This document shows, piece after piece, positions 23,021 to 30,592 of a stretch of DNA of 33,512 bases. Where the stretch lies: the NCBI RefSeq assembly GCF_002233675.1, contig NZ_NMUQ01000002.1, positions 1,006,294 to 1,039,805 of the forward strand. The letters run 5' to 3'. The stretch's first letter is position 1. Every line of letters begins with the position of its first letter. The position numbers were made by a program, and so were the translations under genes. Under the pieces are notes generated by a model that worked only from the letters and a program-made list of their open reading frames with translations, was not told where the DNA came from and ran no database searches. Source of the DNA: Paenibacillus herberti. Its GTDB lineage: Bacteria; Bacillota; Bacilli; Paenibacillales; Paenibacillaceae.

Positions 23021-24115
23021 ATGAAAAGCAATCCGATCGTATCGATGAAATGGCTGTTGGCCCGGATGTACGAGTCCGATCTCGTCATCGTGGACTGCCG
23101 TTTTGCCCTCGGTAAGTCCGATTCCGGGCGGAACGCATATGAGGCGGCTCATATTCCTGGCGCCGTTTATCTTGATCTGGAGCGCGATCTGTCCGCTCCT
23201 GTTACCAAGCACGGCGGGCGTCATCCGCTGCTGGAGCCGGAATTGCTTGAGGTCGCGCTTCGTCGGGCCGGTATTGGGCCGGACAGCCGCGTCGTCGCTT
23301 ACGATGATCAAGGCGGCGCGATGGCTTCCCGCCTGTGGTGGCTGCTGCGCTGGCTTGGCCATGACGCGGTATTCGTCATGGACGAGGGCTTCTCCGCCTG
23401 GCAGGCGGCGGGTTTTCCTGTCACGGACGAGACGCGCGTCGTCGTGCCGGGCAGGTTTGAAGCCCGCGTGCAGCCGCAGCTGCTCGCAGGGCTGGATGAG
23501 GTGCGCGCCGCCTCCGCAGCGGCGGCGCCCGAGGCCTGGGGCTCTGCTGCCGTCGGCGAAGCCGGCAGCGCCCCAGGTGCTGGAGCCGGCGCGGCAACGC
23601 CGCCGGCTGTGGATGCGATCAAGCCGGCGAATTTGCCGCCGCTTGATCGCATGAGCGCCGAGGCCTCCCTTGTGGAGGGCCTCGAAGCCGCCTTCGGCGC
23701 TGTGGACGAGCCAGTTGGCTCGTCCGTCCGGGCAGCCGGCGATAGCCCGGCTGCAGATTCGGAGCGGCCGGCGGAAGCCGCTCCGTTGCTCCTCGATTCT
23801 CGGGAGCCGCGCCGCTACGCCGGCCTGGAGGAGCCGATTGACCAGAAGGCGGGACATATCCCGGGGGCGGTCAATCAGTTCTGGAAGGGCGTCCTGGAAG
23901 ACCAAGGCCGCTGGAAAACCGGCGACGCGCTAGCCGCAGCATTCAGCAACATCCCGCGCGATCGCGAGTTGATCGTTTACTGCGGCTCAGGCGTGACTGC
24001 GTGCCCGAACGTTCTGGCGCTGCAAGCAGCGGGCTACAGCAACGTGAAGCTGTATGCAGGGAGCTGGAGTGATTGGATCTCGTATAGCGACAATCCGGTT
24101 GCTGCGGGAGACTAG
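23021..24115 (+). CDS. thiosulfate/3-mercaptopyruvate sulfurtransferase (tandem rhodanese) with expanded linker
   Basis: A two-domain rhodanese of 364 residues that would transfer sulfur from thiosulfate or 3-mercaptopyruvate to an acceptor in the cytoplasm. The N-terminal, structural domain has VIVDCRFALG, AYEAAHIPGAVYLDLERDLS, and YDDQGGAMASRLWWLLRWLG where the catalytic Cys is replaced by Asp, as usual. The C-terminal domain has LLDSREPRRYAG, AGHIPGAVNQFWKGVL and the active loop CGSGVTACPN with Cys321. Between them, about residues 156–256 form an Ala/Gly/Pro-rich low-complexity linker; typical family members of ~280 residues lack this. The linker DNA is very GC-rich and made of inverted repeats. 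AGGAGGAG precedes the ATG. A terminator follows at 24153. Confidence 0.92.
   Translation: MKSNPIVSMKWLLARMYESDLVIVDCRFALGKSDSGRNAYEAAHIPGAVYLDLERDLSAPVTKHGGRHPLLEPELLEVALRRAGIGPDSRVVAYDDQGGAMASRLWWLLRWLGHDAVFVMDEGFSAWQAAGFPVTDETRVVVPGRFEARVQPQLLAGLDEVRAASAAAAPEAWGSAAVGEAGSAPGAGAGAATPPAVDAIKPANLPPLDRMSAEASLVEGLEAAFGAVDEPVGSSVRAAGDSPAADSERPAEAAPLLLDSREPRRYAGLEEPIDQKAGHIPGAVNQFWKGVLEDQGRWKTGDALAAAFSNIPRDRELIVYCGSGVTACPNVLALQAAGYSNVKLYAGSWSDWISYSDNPVAAGD
23505..23784 (+). repeat. chain of consecutive inverted repeats in the rhodanese linker
   Basis: Successive short hairpins within coding sequence: CGCCGC/GCGGCG near 23506–23528; CCTGGGGC 23535 with GCCCCAGG 23570, nesting GCTGCCG/CGGCAGC; AGCCGGC 23584 with GCCGGCT 23602; ATGCGATCAAG 23613 with CTTGATCGCAT 23642; GAGGCC 23660 with GGCCTC 23678; GCCG 23687 with CGGC 23695; GGACGAGCCA 23704 with TGGCTCGTCC 23716; GCAGCCGG 23732 with CCGGCTGC 23747; GGAGCGGC 23761 with GCCGCTCC 23777. 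They follow one another almost without gaps. Confidence 0.85.
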
Positions 24116-24152
24116 CAAGTGCTGAACGACATATAACAATAGGTAAAGTTTG

Positions 24153-24196
24153 AATACATCACCATGCGGTTTGTATACCTTGGTGGTGTATTTTTA
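24153..24196 (+). terminator. terminator after the rhodanese gene
   Basis: AATACATCACCA / TGGTGGTGTATT, a 12-bp stem with one T·G pair, followed by TTTTA. The 100 bp after it, up to the oxidoreductase stop, hold only small dyads (for example TGGTCG-GA-CGACCA at 24257–24270). Confidence 0.8.
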
Positions 24197-24299
24197 ATGG
24201 TTCAAAAGTCAACACGGAGTCAACGAATAAGGGTGAAAAACCTGTGATATTGCTCATGGTCGGACGACCACCATTTTCATGCTGGTGCTGTATATTGCC

Positions 24300-25358
24300 C
24301 TACTGAAATCTGGAAATCCGACAAGGGGCTAATTCACTTCTTGATTCCCGATCGATTATTTCGCCTGCAGCCAGACGTGCAATAAGCGGCGCCAGTGTAA
24401 TCGCAGAATGCATCACTGCCAGATAAAGTCCCTTTATGTGATCTTGGAAACCTACGATCGGATAGCCGTCTTCAGGCATTGGTCTCATCCCGACCGTTAT
24501 GCTTTCCAGTTCCAGTTGATTCCCGTCCTTCAGACTGCGACGCAACGTGTCGAACGCTCGCTTACCGATCGCCTCTGGTCCGTTTTCCTCCGACTCGTCG
24601 ATATAATCTTCCGCAGCCAGCAGCTTATGATCCGTCAGTTGACGCGCTTCAAATTGTGCATTTGAGATTAATGTGTGTATCCGTTTATTCGTAGTTTTCA
24701 TCCGAATCAGAATGGAAGGCGACGACGTTACCGGCACGTGACAACCTATCGGATTGCAAAGTTCGGGAATGCCTGTACCTGCGGCCAATACTACGACATC
24801 CGACTCCAGAAAACCCTTGGAAGTATGGACGCCGACTAGGCGGGAATCTTCTTGCTGCAGCTGTGTAACGTTGGTACCGAACAGAACCTTTGCGCCGTAC
24901 TCCTGCGCCTTGCTCAGCAACAGCTCCGTTACCCCTATAGGGTCTACCGCGCCTTCTTCGCTGACAAACATCGCTTCATCCGGATATTCCTTCAGATTCG
25001 GCTCCAATGCCTCAAGCTGCTCCCGGTTTAATTTTTGAAAGTGGGGCTGCACCCTTAGAGGCGGAATACCCCAAGTTAGCGCTCCATGCCAATGAATTTT
25101 CAGTTCGGACAGCTCTTGCTGAAGCGCATGATATTCTTCCAAAGCTGCATCGTACAAATGCCAGTATTCGGGAGCGATCCTATGAGTCGTATGTATCCAG
25201 CCAAAAGATTTTTCCGTAACTCCCCGCGCCGCGGCGGGGTGTCGTTCAATAATGGTTACATCTTGATTTCTTTTGGCCAGATGATAGGCCACGGACGCCC
25301 CGACAATTCCTGCGCCAATAATGACGATTTTTTGTTTATTCAAAAATGACTCCACCAA
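24300..25358 (-). CDS. FAD-dependent oxidoreductase (DAO/glycine oxidase-like)
   Basis: A 352-residue flavoprotein of the D-amino-acid oxidase/DadA-like fold. The N-terminal Rossmann motif IVIIGAGIVGASVAYHLAKR and acidic strand end VTIIERHP bind FAD. SFGWIHTTHRIAPEYWHLYD, the middle DSRLVGVHTSKGFLESDVVVLAAGTG, and the C-terminal VGMRPMPEDGYPIVGF support the family. The natural substrate is unknown; an amine or amino acid is likely from the fold. No signal peptide is present. The start is TTG at 25358 (GTG next to it is an alternative), only 5 nt after the stop of the SecA2 gene, so the two are one operon. The spacing argues for translational coupling. Confidence 0.88.
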   Translation of the reverse strand: MVESFLNKQKIVIIGAGIVGASVAYHLAKRNQDVTIIERHPAAARGVTEKSFGWIHTTHRIAPEYWHLYDAALEEYHALQQELSELKIHWHGALTWGIPPLRVQPHFQKLNREQLEALEPNLKEYPDEAMFVSEEGAVDPIGVTELLLSKAQEYGAKVLFGTNVTQLQQEDSRLVGVHTSKGFLESDVVVLAAGTGIPELCNPIGCHVPVTSSPSILIRMKTTNKRIHTLISNAQFEARQLTDHKLLAAEDYIDESEENGPEAIGKRAFDTLRRSLKDGNQLELESITVGMRPMPEDGYPIVGFQDHIKGLYLAVMHSAITLAPLIARLAAGEIIDRESRSELAPCRISRFQ

Positions 25359-25363
25359 CGCGA

Positions 25364-27670
25364 TCAGCCCCTGTTCAGTGCAGCAAATATCCGGTCAAAT
25401 ACCGGACTCAAAATCTTGCGAATATTATAAGCTAGTACCGTTTCTGCCGACCATGAGCTGCGCTTGTTTTGAATGTATTGGTCGTTAATAATATAAGTCC
25501 GAGTGGAAGCGGGGCTCTTCAGCCCGAACTTTTCCCACTTCGCCGGGTCATTGGCACCCTCGAGCTTTACGAGCATATTAGCCGACTCTCTATTTATTTC
25601 AGCTGGAATTTGCTCGTATGCTTGAATGATTTGCGCATGAAATTCGTCAATCGGATTGCGGCTAGCAAGGCTCTCCAAATGGATACCTTCGCGAATATAA
25701 GAAACGTATGCCAGATGATCAGCCCAGAACTTGTCGATATAAAAAAGCCGTACTCGCTGCTCAGAAGGGCTCATCGGCGTCTCGCCTTTTAAAATTCCGA
25801 GCCGTTCTTCGTATAAAATACGTCTCTGATCCTCCACCATATCCGAATAATAATTCAGTTCCTGGCGGATATGGAAGTTTTGGGCCATAGCAACGCGCTG
25901 GAAATGCGCGATTTTGCTGCGGAGCACCGGCTTTTCGAGAGCCTCATCCTGCCTAAGATTACGAAGCGTTTTATCGATGCCGAACCGAAGCAGCAACTCG
26001 TCCTCCAAGCTTACGAAAAATACAGAAGCTCCCGGATCGCCTTGGCGGCTAGAACGCCCGCGCAGTTGATTGTCGATCCGCACGCTTTCGTTCACATGCG
26101 TACCAATCACGTACAACCCGCCCAGTTGGGCAACAACTTCTGCTTGCGTGGGGTTGCCGCCGCCGAGCCGAATGTCGACGCCGCGTCCCGCCATATTCGT
26201 AGACACCGTCACGGCGCCGATTTCTCCCGCTTTGGCGATGATCTCGGCTTCTTTTGTGTCGTTTTTCGCGTTCAGCACATGGCAAGATATGTTGGCAATC
26301 GCTAGCTTTTCCGCCAGCATGTCAGACTCTTCGACGCTTGACGTACCAATGAGAATCGGACGTCCCGTCGTATGAGCGGACGAGATTTCTTGTATAAGCG
26401 CCTTAAGTTTGGCTTCTTTATGGGTATAAATTCGGAGCGGATGGTCAATCCGGATGTTGGTCCGGTTCGGCGGAACTTGCACGACCTGCAGATTATAAAT
26501 ATCTTCAAATTCCATTGCGGAAGCTTGCGCGGTAGCTGTCATTCCGCAAATCTTCGGATATAGGCTAAGGAAGTGTTGGAGGGTAATCGTTCCGAGAATT
26601 TCTCCGCCGGCTTTCGACTGCAGCCCTTCTTTGGCCGCAAGCGCGGATTGCAATCCTTCCGGCAAATGCCTGTTCTCCGCCACGCGGCCGGTATATTCGT
26701 CGATTAGCTCGATTTCCCCGTCACGGACGATGTAATCGACGTCCTTTTTCAATAACGATTTCACATGCAGCGCACAATTTAAGGACGATAACAGATGACT
26801 ATTGTAGCTCTCATACAAATTGCCGCATCCCAGCAGCGATTCCGCTATTGCCGAGCCCGCTTCATTTAAATAAACGTTCCGCTTGGACTCGTCAAAGTCG
26901 TAATGCTCTACCTGATCGAGCTGCCGAGCCACTTCTGCGAAACGCATGCCGTCATTGCCAGAATAGTCCGGCTCACCGGCGATGACTAGCGGCACCCGCG
27001 CTTCGTCGAGAAGCAGTGAATCCGCCTCGTCTACGATGACGTAGCGGAAAGGACGATGCACGGTATCGGTTTCGTTTAGTGCGATCGTGTCTCGTAAATA
27101 ATCGAATCCCGCCTCTTTGGCCGTAACATAGGTTATATCCGCGTCGTACGCTCCCCGTTTTTCGGACAGGTCCATGCCAGCTTGAACCGAGTTTACCTTT
27201 AACCCAAGGAAACGATAGATCGGGCCCATCCACCCCGCATCTCGATTTGCCAAATAATCGTTAAAAGTCAGTACATGAACGCCTTCGCCAGTTAGCGCAT
27301 TTAGATAAGCGGGCATAACAGCAGAGAGCGTTTTTCCTTCGCCGGTATGCTGCTCGATCAAAAATCCCTCGTGCAGAGCGATGGCAGCCATGATCTGGAC
27401 ATCGTAAGGCTGTAATCCGAGCTTTCTCTTCGCTGCTTCGCAGACTAGCGCATAGGCATCGACAAGCAGCTCGTCCAAAGGCGTACCTGATTTTGCTTCC
27501 TTTTTTAACCGGAGAGATTCCTCTTGCAGCCGCTGATCGTCCCATGCTTCCAAATTCCGTTTCCTAATGAGCTCCGCTTTGTTCCGATAGTCTTTCAGCT
27601 TATGCTGCTCTTGGTGGGTAACATGGTCTTTGAATTTTTGCGTTAACCTGGCGGCTAGATTCTTAGGCAT
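25364..27670 (-). CDS. secA2: accessory Sec preprotein translocase ATPase SecA2
   Basis: A SecA-family motor of 768 residues from ATG 27670, where GAGGAGAG lies 5 nt upstream; a longer in-frame version starting 20 codons earlier lacks such a site. SecA hallmarks: Walker A HTGEGKTLSAV (110–114 GEGKT), TFNDYLANRDA, the preprotein-crosslinking region, Walker B VIVDEADSLLLDEAR (214–217), KICGMTATA, NMAGRGVDIRLGGGNP and the arginine finger region QLRGRSSRQGDPG. The protein ends NIRKILSPVFDRIFAALNRG and lacks the C-terminal zinc-binding tail of housekeeping SecA, and is shorter. This fits SecA2, which exports a subset of proteins in some Gram-positives. No SecY2, S-layer or glycoprotein substrate gene is near; the only partner is the FAD oxidoreductase downstream. 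Confidence 0.9.
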   Translation of the reverse strand: MPKNLAARLTQKFKDHVTHQEQHKLKDYRNKAELIRKRNLEAWDDQRLQEESLRLKKEAKSGTPLDELLVDAYALVCEAAKRKLGLQPYDVQIMAAIALHEGFLIEQHTGEGKTLSAVMPAYLNALTGEGVHVLTFNDYLANRDAGWMGPIYRFLGLKVNSVQAGMDLSEKRGAYDADITYVTAKEAGFDYLRDTIALNETDTVHRPFRYVIVDEADSLLLDEARVPLVIAGEPDYSGNDGMRFAEVARQLDQVEHYDFDESKRNVYLNEAGSAIAESLLGCGNLYESYNSHLLSSLNCALHVKSLLKKDVDYIVRDGEIELIDEYTGRVAENRHLPEGLQSALAAKEGLQSKAGGEILGTITLQHFLSLYPKICGMTATAQASAMEFEDIYNLQVVQVPPNRTNIRIDHPLRIYTHKEAKLKALIQEISSAHTTGRPILIGTSSVEESDMLAEKLAIANISCHVLNAKNDTKEAEIIAKAGEIGAVTVSTNMAGRGVDIRLGGGNPTQAEVVAQLGGLYVIGTHVNESVRIDNQLRGRSSRQGDPGASVFFVSLEDELLLRFGIDKTLRNLRQDEALEKPVLRSKIAHFQRVAMAQNFHIRQELNYYSDMVEDQRRILYEERLGILKGETPMSPSEQRVRLFYIDKFWADHLAYVSYIREGIHLESLASRNPIDEFHAQIIQAYEQIPAEINRESANMLVKLEGANDPAKWEKFGLKSPASTRTYIINDQYIQNKRSSWSAETVLAYNIRKILSPVFDRIFAALNRG

Positions 27671-27980
27671 TCGCTCTCTCCTCGGTAGAAGTACGCTTAT
27701 TTTTGAACCATATTTGCGTTGACCCGCCACCCATCAAGTTCAAACCGACTGTTAATAGATTGAAAATAGTGTAATTTGTGCGTTGCGCAATGTAAACTAT
27801 ATATTGCATTTTAAAAGCCTTTATAGTCATTGCTAAGCACAAAGAAGACGGCAACGTTCGTTACAGCCTCTTCTCATCGGTGGATTATTCTCTATTGTTC
27901 AAATATTGATCTTGAATGGACTGGGATAGACCGGTTGCAAGTTCTCAAACACGAACAAATGAACGCTTTTTATTGGAAGA
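27671..27980. other. gene-free stretch upstream of secA2
   Basis: No protein-coding or RNA gene was recognised. On the minus strand TTTACA, 17 bp and TACACT (about 27763–27791) is a possible but weak secA2 promoter. The 8-bp palindrome TTGCGCAA lies between the two hexamers. The remainder up to the toxin promoter shows no strong hairpin. Confidence 0.4.
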
Positions 27981-27983
27981 TTA

Positions 27984-27992
27984 TGATATATT
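27984..27992 (+). promoter_or_regulatory. extended -10 promoter of the toxin mRNA
   Basis: TGATATATT: TG 27984–27985, then TATATT 27987–27992 (an overlapping TATGAT at 27982–27987 is an alternative). The -35 is weak. Transcription from here would give a 5' leader of about 58 nt. Confidence 0.5.
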
Positions 27993-28020
27993 AGAACAAG
28001 CACATGGAACGGCTTGCAAG

Positions 28021-28223
28021 GGTGGTCGGCTACCTCTCCGAGAAGGGAGGGATGCCCATGGAGGTTAAAGATGCTTTGACGCTAATGATCGGTTTTGGTG
28101 CGCTAATTATAGCGCTACTGACGCTTGTTATTGCTATCATCGCTGTAAGTAACCAAAAGAAATAGACCGCCCCTCCACTAGGATAACGGTCTATTTCTGA
28201 TCACATATCCGTAGCCGACCGCC
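28021..28223 (+). promoter_or_regulatory. long-range RNA pairing and ribosome-site-masking hairpin of the toxin mRNA
   Basis: The leader segment 28021–28033 (GGTGGTCGGCTAC) is complementary to 28211–28223 (GTAGCCGACCGCC) over 13 bp with one wobble, joining the 5' and 3' parts of the mRNA around the toxin frame. In addition CCTCTC (28033–28038) pairs with the ribosome binding site GGGAGG (28045–28050), with a CGAGAA loop. Both would keep the full-length message poorly translated, a known feature of type I toxin mRNAs. Confidence 0.7.
28058..28165 (+). CDS. holin-like type I toxin, 35 aa (Hol_Tox-like)
   Basis: The frame MEVKDALTLMIGFGALIIAL continues LTLVIAIIAVSNQKK and stops at TAG 28165. 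A short polar N-terminus, one long hydrophobic helix (about residues 8–30) and a basic tail are the plan of the 'putative holin-like toxin' family (PF16935) and of TxpA/BsrG/Fst-type membrane toxins. ATG 28058 is 7 nt after GGGAGG; the in-frame ATG at 28052 is too close. The stop codon is inside a hairpin (28160–28196). A convergent promoter on the other strand would make an antisense RNA overlapping this 3' part. Such toxins damage or depolarise the membrane when overproduced. Family assignment is by length, pattern and locus structure. Confidence 0.82.
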   Translation: MEVKDALTLMIGFGALIIALLTLVIAIIAVSNQKK

Positions 28224-28275
28224 TTTGAAGCGGTCTACTGTGCCAGGAGTCGTGTTAGCGCACGGCTCCTTACTT
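28160..28275 (-). ncRNA. predicted antisense antitoxin RNA, ~115 nt
   Basis: From the minus-strand promoter at 28282–28310, transcription would begin near 28275 and run toward the toxin. The RNA would fold as AGGAGTCGTG/CACGGCTCCT (28245–28270), GACCGC/GCGGTC (28217–28235), and AAATAGACCG/CGGTCTATTT (28160–28196). This last stem is followed on the minus strand by CTTTTGG and probably terminates it. The RNA is fully complementary to the toxin mRNA 3' end including the stop codon and the 3' arm of the long-range pairing, like RatA against TxpA or SR4 against BsrG in B. subtilis. Confidence 0.65.
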
Positions 28276-28281
28276 AGTTTT

Positions 28282-28310
28282 ATTATATCGGTGCAGCTTT
28301 ATACATGCAA
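28282..28310 (-). promoter_or_regulatory. promoter of the antisense antitoxin RNA
   Basis: On the minus strand TTGCAT (28305–28310), exactly 17 bp, TATAAT (28282–28287): a strong vegetative promoter facing the toxin gene with no protein-coding gene in its path. Confidence 0.8.
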
Positions 28311-28342
28311 TATTTATCCAAGTTAGCAGTCCTCACTCAATC

Positions 28343-28383
28343 AACATCGCCACGCAGTCTAAGTGCCGTGGCGATGTTTTTTT
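28343..28383 (+). terminator. terminator upstream of the metallophosphoesterase gene
   Basis: AACATCGCCACG / CGTGGCGATGTT, a perfect 12-bp stem with a 12-nt loop, followed by TTTTTT. It would stop readthrough from the toxin locus. A TATAAT at 28401–28406 is the likely -10 of the next gene, with only a T-run in the -35 position. Confidence 0.85.
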
Positions 28384-28434
28384 GTATCCTCCAATAAGAG
28401 TATAATAAAAGGCAGTACCCCAAAGGAGGACAAC

Positions 28435-29547
28435 ATGTTTATCGTTATCGGGCTCGCATTTCTCGCTTTGTACCTCTTGATTGTATTCTACATCGGCTGG
28501 AGCGGCTGGACGTGGATCAAACCAGCGGTATCGCATCGGTTCCGGCTTTTCTATATTATTGCGCTTGTCTTTCTGGCAAGCTCTCTCATACTCTCCAGAG
28601 TTATCGAGGGGTCAGCTATCTTGAGCATCATCGGCAGTTATTGGATAGCTATATTCGGTTTATTGGCCATGCTGTTACCGCTAGTTCATCTGATGGTCTG
28701 GTTGACTAAGCTGACGAAGGTGCCGCGACATTCCGTCCAAAAGTGGTCGGGAATCGCGACTTTGATTTTGCTTATCATCCTGCTTGGTTATGGAAGCTTT
28801 AATGCTTTCAGTCCTACAGTGCGTTCCTATGACGTCAATATCGACAAAAAAGGCCCGGAGAGCGGTGAGCTTCATATTGTGATGGCGTCCGATATGCATT
28901 TTGGCTACTTATCAGGAAGAGGCCATGCGGAACGGATGGTGGAGGAAATAAACGCGCTGAAGCCGGACATCGTTGTTCTCCCAGGCGATATTGTGGATGA
29001 CGACATCTTTCCTTTTCAAGACAGGGGCGTCGGTGATATTTTATCGAAAATTGAAGCACCGCTCGGCGTTTTCGCCTCACTGGGCAATCATGACCAGTAC
29101 AAGGGTGAGACGGAAGAGCTGATTGGACTTATTGAAAAGAGCGGAATTCAGGTGTTGTATGACGAGACGATCGAGGTTGGAGGCTGGCTGACGCTGGTCG
29201 GGCGGAAGGATTACAGTGAAAGGGAGAGAGCGGATCTGGTTTCTTTAACGGAAGAAATCGACCGCTCAAAACCAATATTGATGCTGGAGCATCAACCGAT
29301 AGAGCTGGATATAGCGGAGGAGCAAGGCATTGATTTGATGGTATCCGGTCATACCCATAAGGGTCAGATTGCACCCGGTAATTTAATTACCTCCAGGTTG
29401 TTCGAAAATGATTGGGGCCAACTGCAAAAAGGCCAGTTGAATTCCATTGTCTCATCCGGTTATGGCTTCTGGGGCCCTCCAATCCGGATCGGATCGCGGT
29501 CGGAAGTTACGTCTATTCATGTCCGTTTCTCCAATTGGAAATCTTAG
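28435..29547 (+). CDS. membrane-anchored metallophosphoesterase (YkuE/YaeI-like)
   Basis: The ATG at 28435 has AAAGGAGG upstream; the frame is open further 5' but that part holds a terminator. The 370-residue protein begins with four hydrophobic helices (about residues 1–22, 35–57, 60–88 and 100–121) and continues with a calcineurin-like phosphoesterase domain. Metal ligands are visible: SDMHFG with Asp153 and His155, LPGDIVDDD, LGNHDQ, EHQP and SGHTHKGQ. Relatives hydrolyse phosphodiesters, including lipid or UDP-sugar phosphates, at the membrane surface. Activity here is not predictable. The gene stands alone between two terminators. Confidence 0.92.
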   Translation: MFIVIGLAFLALYLLIVFYIGWSGWTWIKPAVSHRFRLFYIIALVFLASSLILSRVIEGSAILSIIGSYWIAIFGLLAMLLPLVHLMVWLTKLTKVPRHSVQKWSGIATLILLIILLGYGSFNAFSPTVRSYDVNIDKKGPESGELHIVMASDMHFGYLSGRGHAERMVEEINALKPDIVVLPGDIVDDDIFPFQDRGVGDILSKIEAPLGVFASLGNHDQYKGETEELIGLIEKSGIQVLYDETIEVGGWLTLVGRKDYSERERADLVSLTEEIDRSKPILMLEHQPIELDIAEEQGIDLMVSGHTHKGQIAPGNLITSRLFENDWGQLQKGQLNSIVSSGYGFWGPPIRIGSRSEVTSIHVRFSNWKS

Positions 29548-29550
29548 CGC

Positions 29551-29588
29551 AAAAGGGTCAAGTCGGATAGCTCCGGCTTGACCCTTTT
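29551..29588. terminator. bidirectional terminator between phosphoesterase and ABC operon
   Basis: AAAAGGGTCAAGTCGGA / TCCGGCTTGACCCTTTT, a 17-bp stem with one T·G pair and a TAGC loop. Both strands read a T-run after the GC-rich part; it lies between the convergent genes. Confidence 0.9.
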
Positions 29589-29599
29589 TAGATCACGTC

Positions 29600-30580
29600 T
29601 CATCCCGTCGTCCGATATACCTCGCGAATGGCGTCCTCGATGTCGGGCTCCTGAACGCTAAGGTCACGGATGGGCAGCATTCCCGATAAGTCGGCGATCA
29701 GCTCGGATGCCGAAATGGCAGCTTTGTCGAACTGATACCATACTTTCAGCCCGTCCTGCCGCACGATCTTTGCTCGTGCATGCTCCGGCGCCTGAACGTC
29801 CTCGGACAGCTCGATGACGAGCAGACGATGCGGTGCCAGCTTGCCGACGATCGAGTCCAGCGGGCCGTCCTCAACGATGCGGCCGTGGTTGACGACAAGC
29901 AGTCGCGAACACAACTGCTCGACATCGTCGAGGTCATGTGTCGTCAACACGACCGTCATGCGCCGTTCGCGGTTCATCGTTTGAATGAACCCGCGAATGG
30001 CGTGTTTTGCATCGGCGTCCAGTCCGATCGTCGGTTCGTCAAGGAACAGTACCGTTGGGTCGTGGATCATGGACGCCGCCAAATCGCCCCGCATTCTTTG
30101 ACCAAGCGATAGCTGTCGCACGGGAGTATCGATGAAATCCTGAATGCGCAGGACGTCGTTCAGCATGTCCAGCGTCGCCTTGAATCGCTTGTCTTCAATC
30201 TTGTAAATCCGCTTCAGCAGCTCGAACGTCTCCCCAAGGCGCAAATCCCAATACAACTGTGTGCGCTGGCCGAACACAACGCCTAGCTGGCGCACAACGG
30301 CTTTGCGTTCTTTATGTGGCGATAAGCCGCACACGCGAATACTGCCGGCTGTCGGATAAAGGATGCCTGTCAGCATTTTGATTGTTGTGCTTTTCCCGGC
30401 TCCGTTCGGACCGATATAGCCAACGATATCCCCTTGCTCGATGTTGAACGACAAGCCGTCCACGCCTCGCACGATCTTTTTATCGGGTAAAACCAAGCTG
30501 CGAATCGCATTTCCAAGCCCCGTTTTTTTGCGTACAACGACAAATTCCTTGACCAAATCTTTGACCTCGATAATTGCCAC
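29600..30580 (-). CDS. ABC-2 type exporter, ATP-binding protein
   Basis: The nucleotide-binding subunit of an ABC exporter, 326 residues. Walker A GPNGAGKST at 57–65, the Q-loop FGQRTQLYWDL, signature LSLGQRMRGDLA, Walker B VLFLDEPTIGLD and the H-loop LTTHDLDD are all intact. The extended N-terminal insert (KKTGLGNAIRSLVLPDKKIV) and the C-terminal ~80-residue domain are characteristic of the COG4586 (NatA/daunorubicin-exporter-like) group. The start is GTG with AGGGGG upstream. It is the last gene of a three-gene operon, 12 nt after the second permease. The substrate is unknown. Confidence 0.92.
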   Translation of the reverse strand: MAIIEVKDLVKEFVVVRKKTGLGNAIRSLVLPDKKIVRGVDGLSFNIEQGDIVGYIGPNGAGKSTTIKMLTGILYPTAGSIRVCGLSPHKERKAVVRQLGVVFGQRTQLYWDLRLGETFELLKRIYKIEDKRFKATLDMLNDVLRIQDFIDTPVRQLSLGQRMRGDLAASMIHDPTVLFLDEPTIGLDADAKHAIRGFIQTMNRERRMTVVLTTHDLDDVEQLCSRLLVVNHGRIVEDGPLDSIVGKLAPHRLLVIELSEDVQAPEHARAKIVRQDGLKVWYQFDKAAISASELIADLSGMLPIRDLSVQEPDIEDAIREVYRTTG

Positions 30581-30592
30581 TCTGTATGCCCC

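Noticed and set aside
29780-30112. Plus-strand frame opposite the ABC ATPase.
   Set aside because: Overlaps conserved Walker and signature motifs on the real coding strand; no independent evidence.
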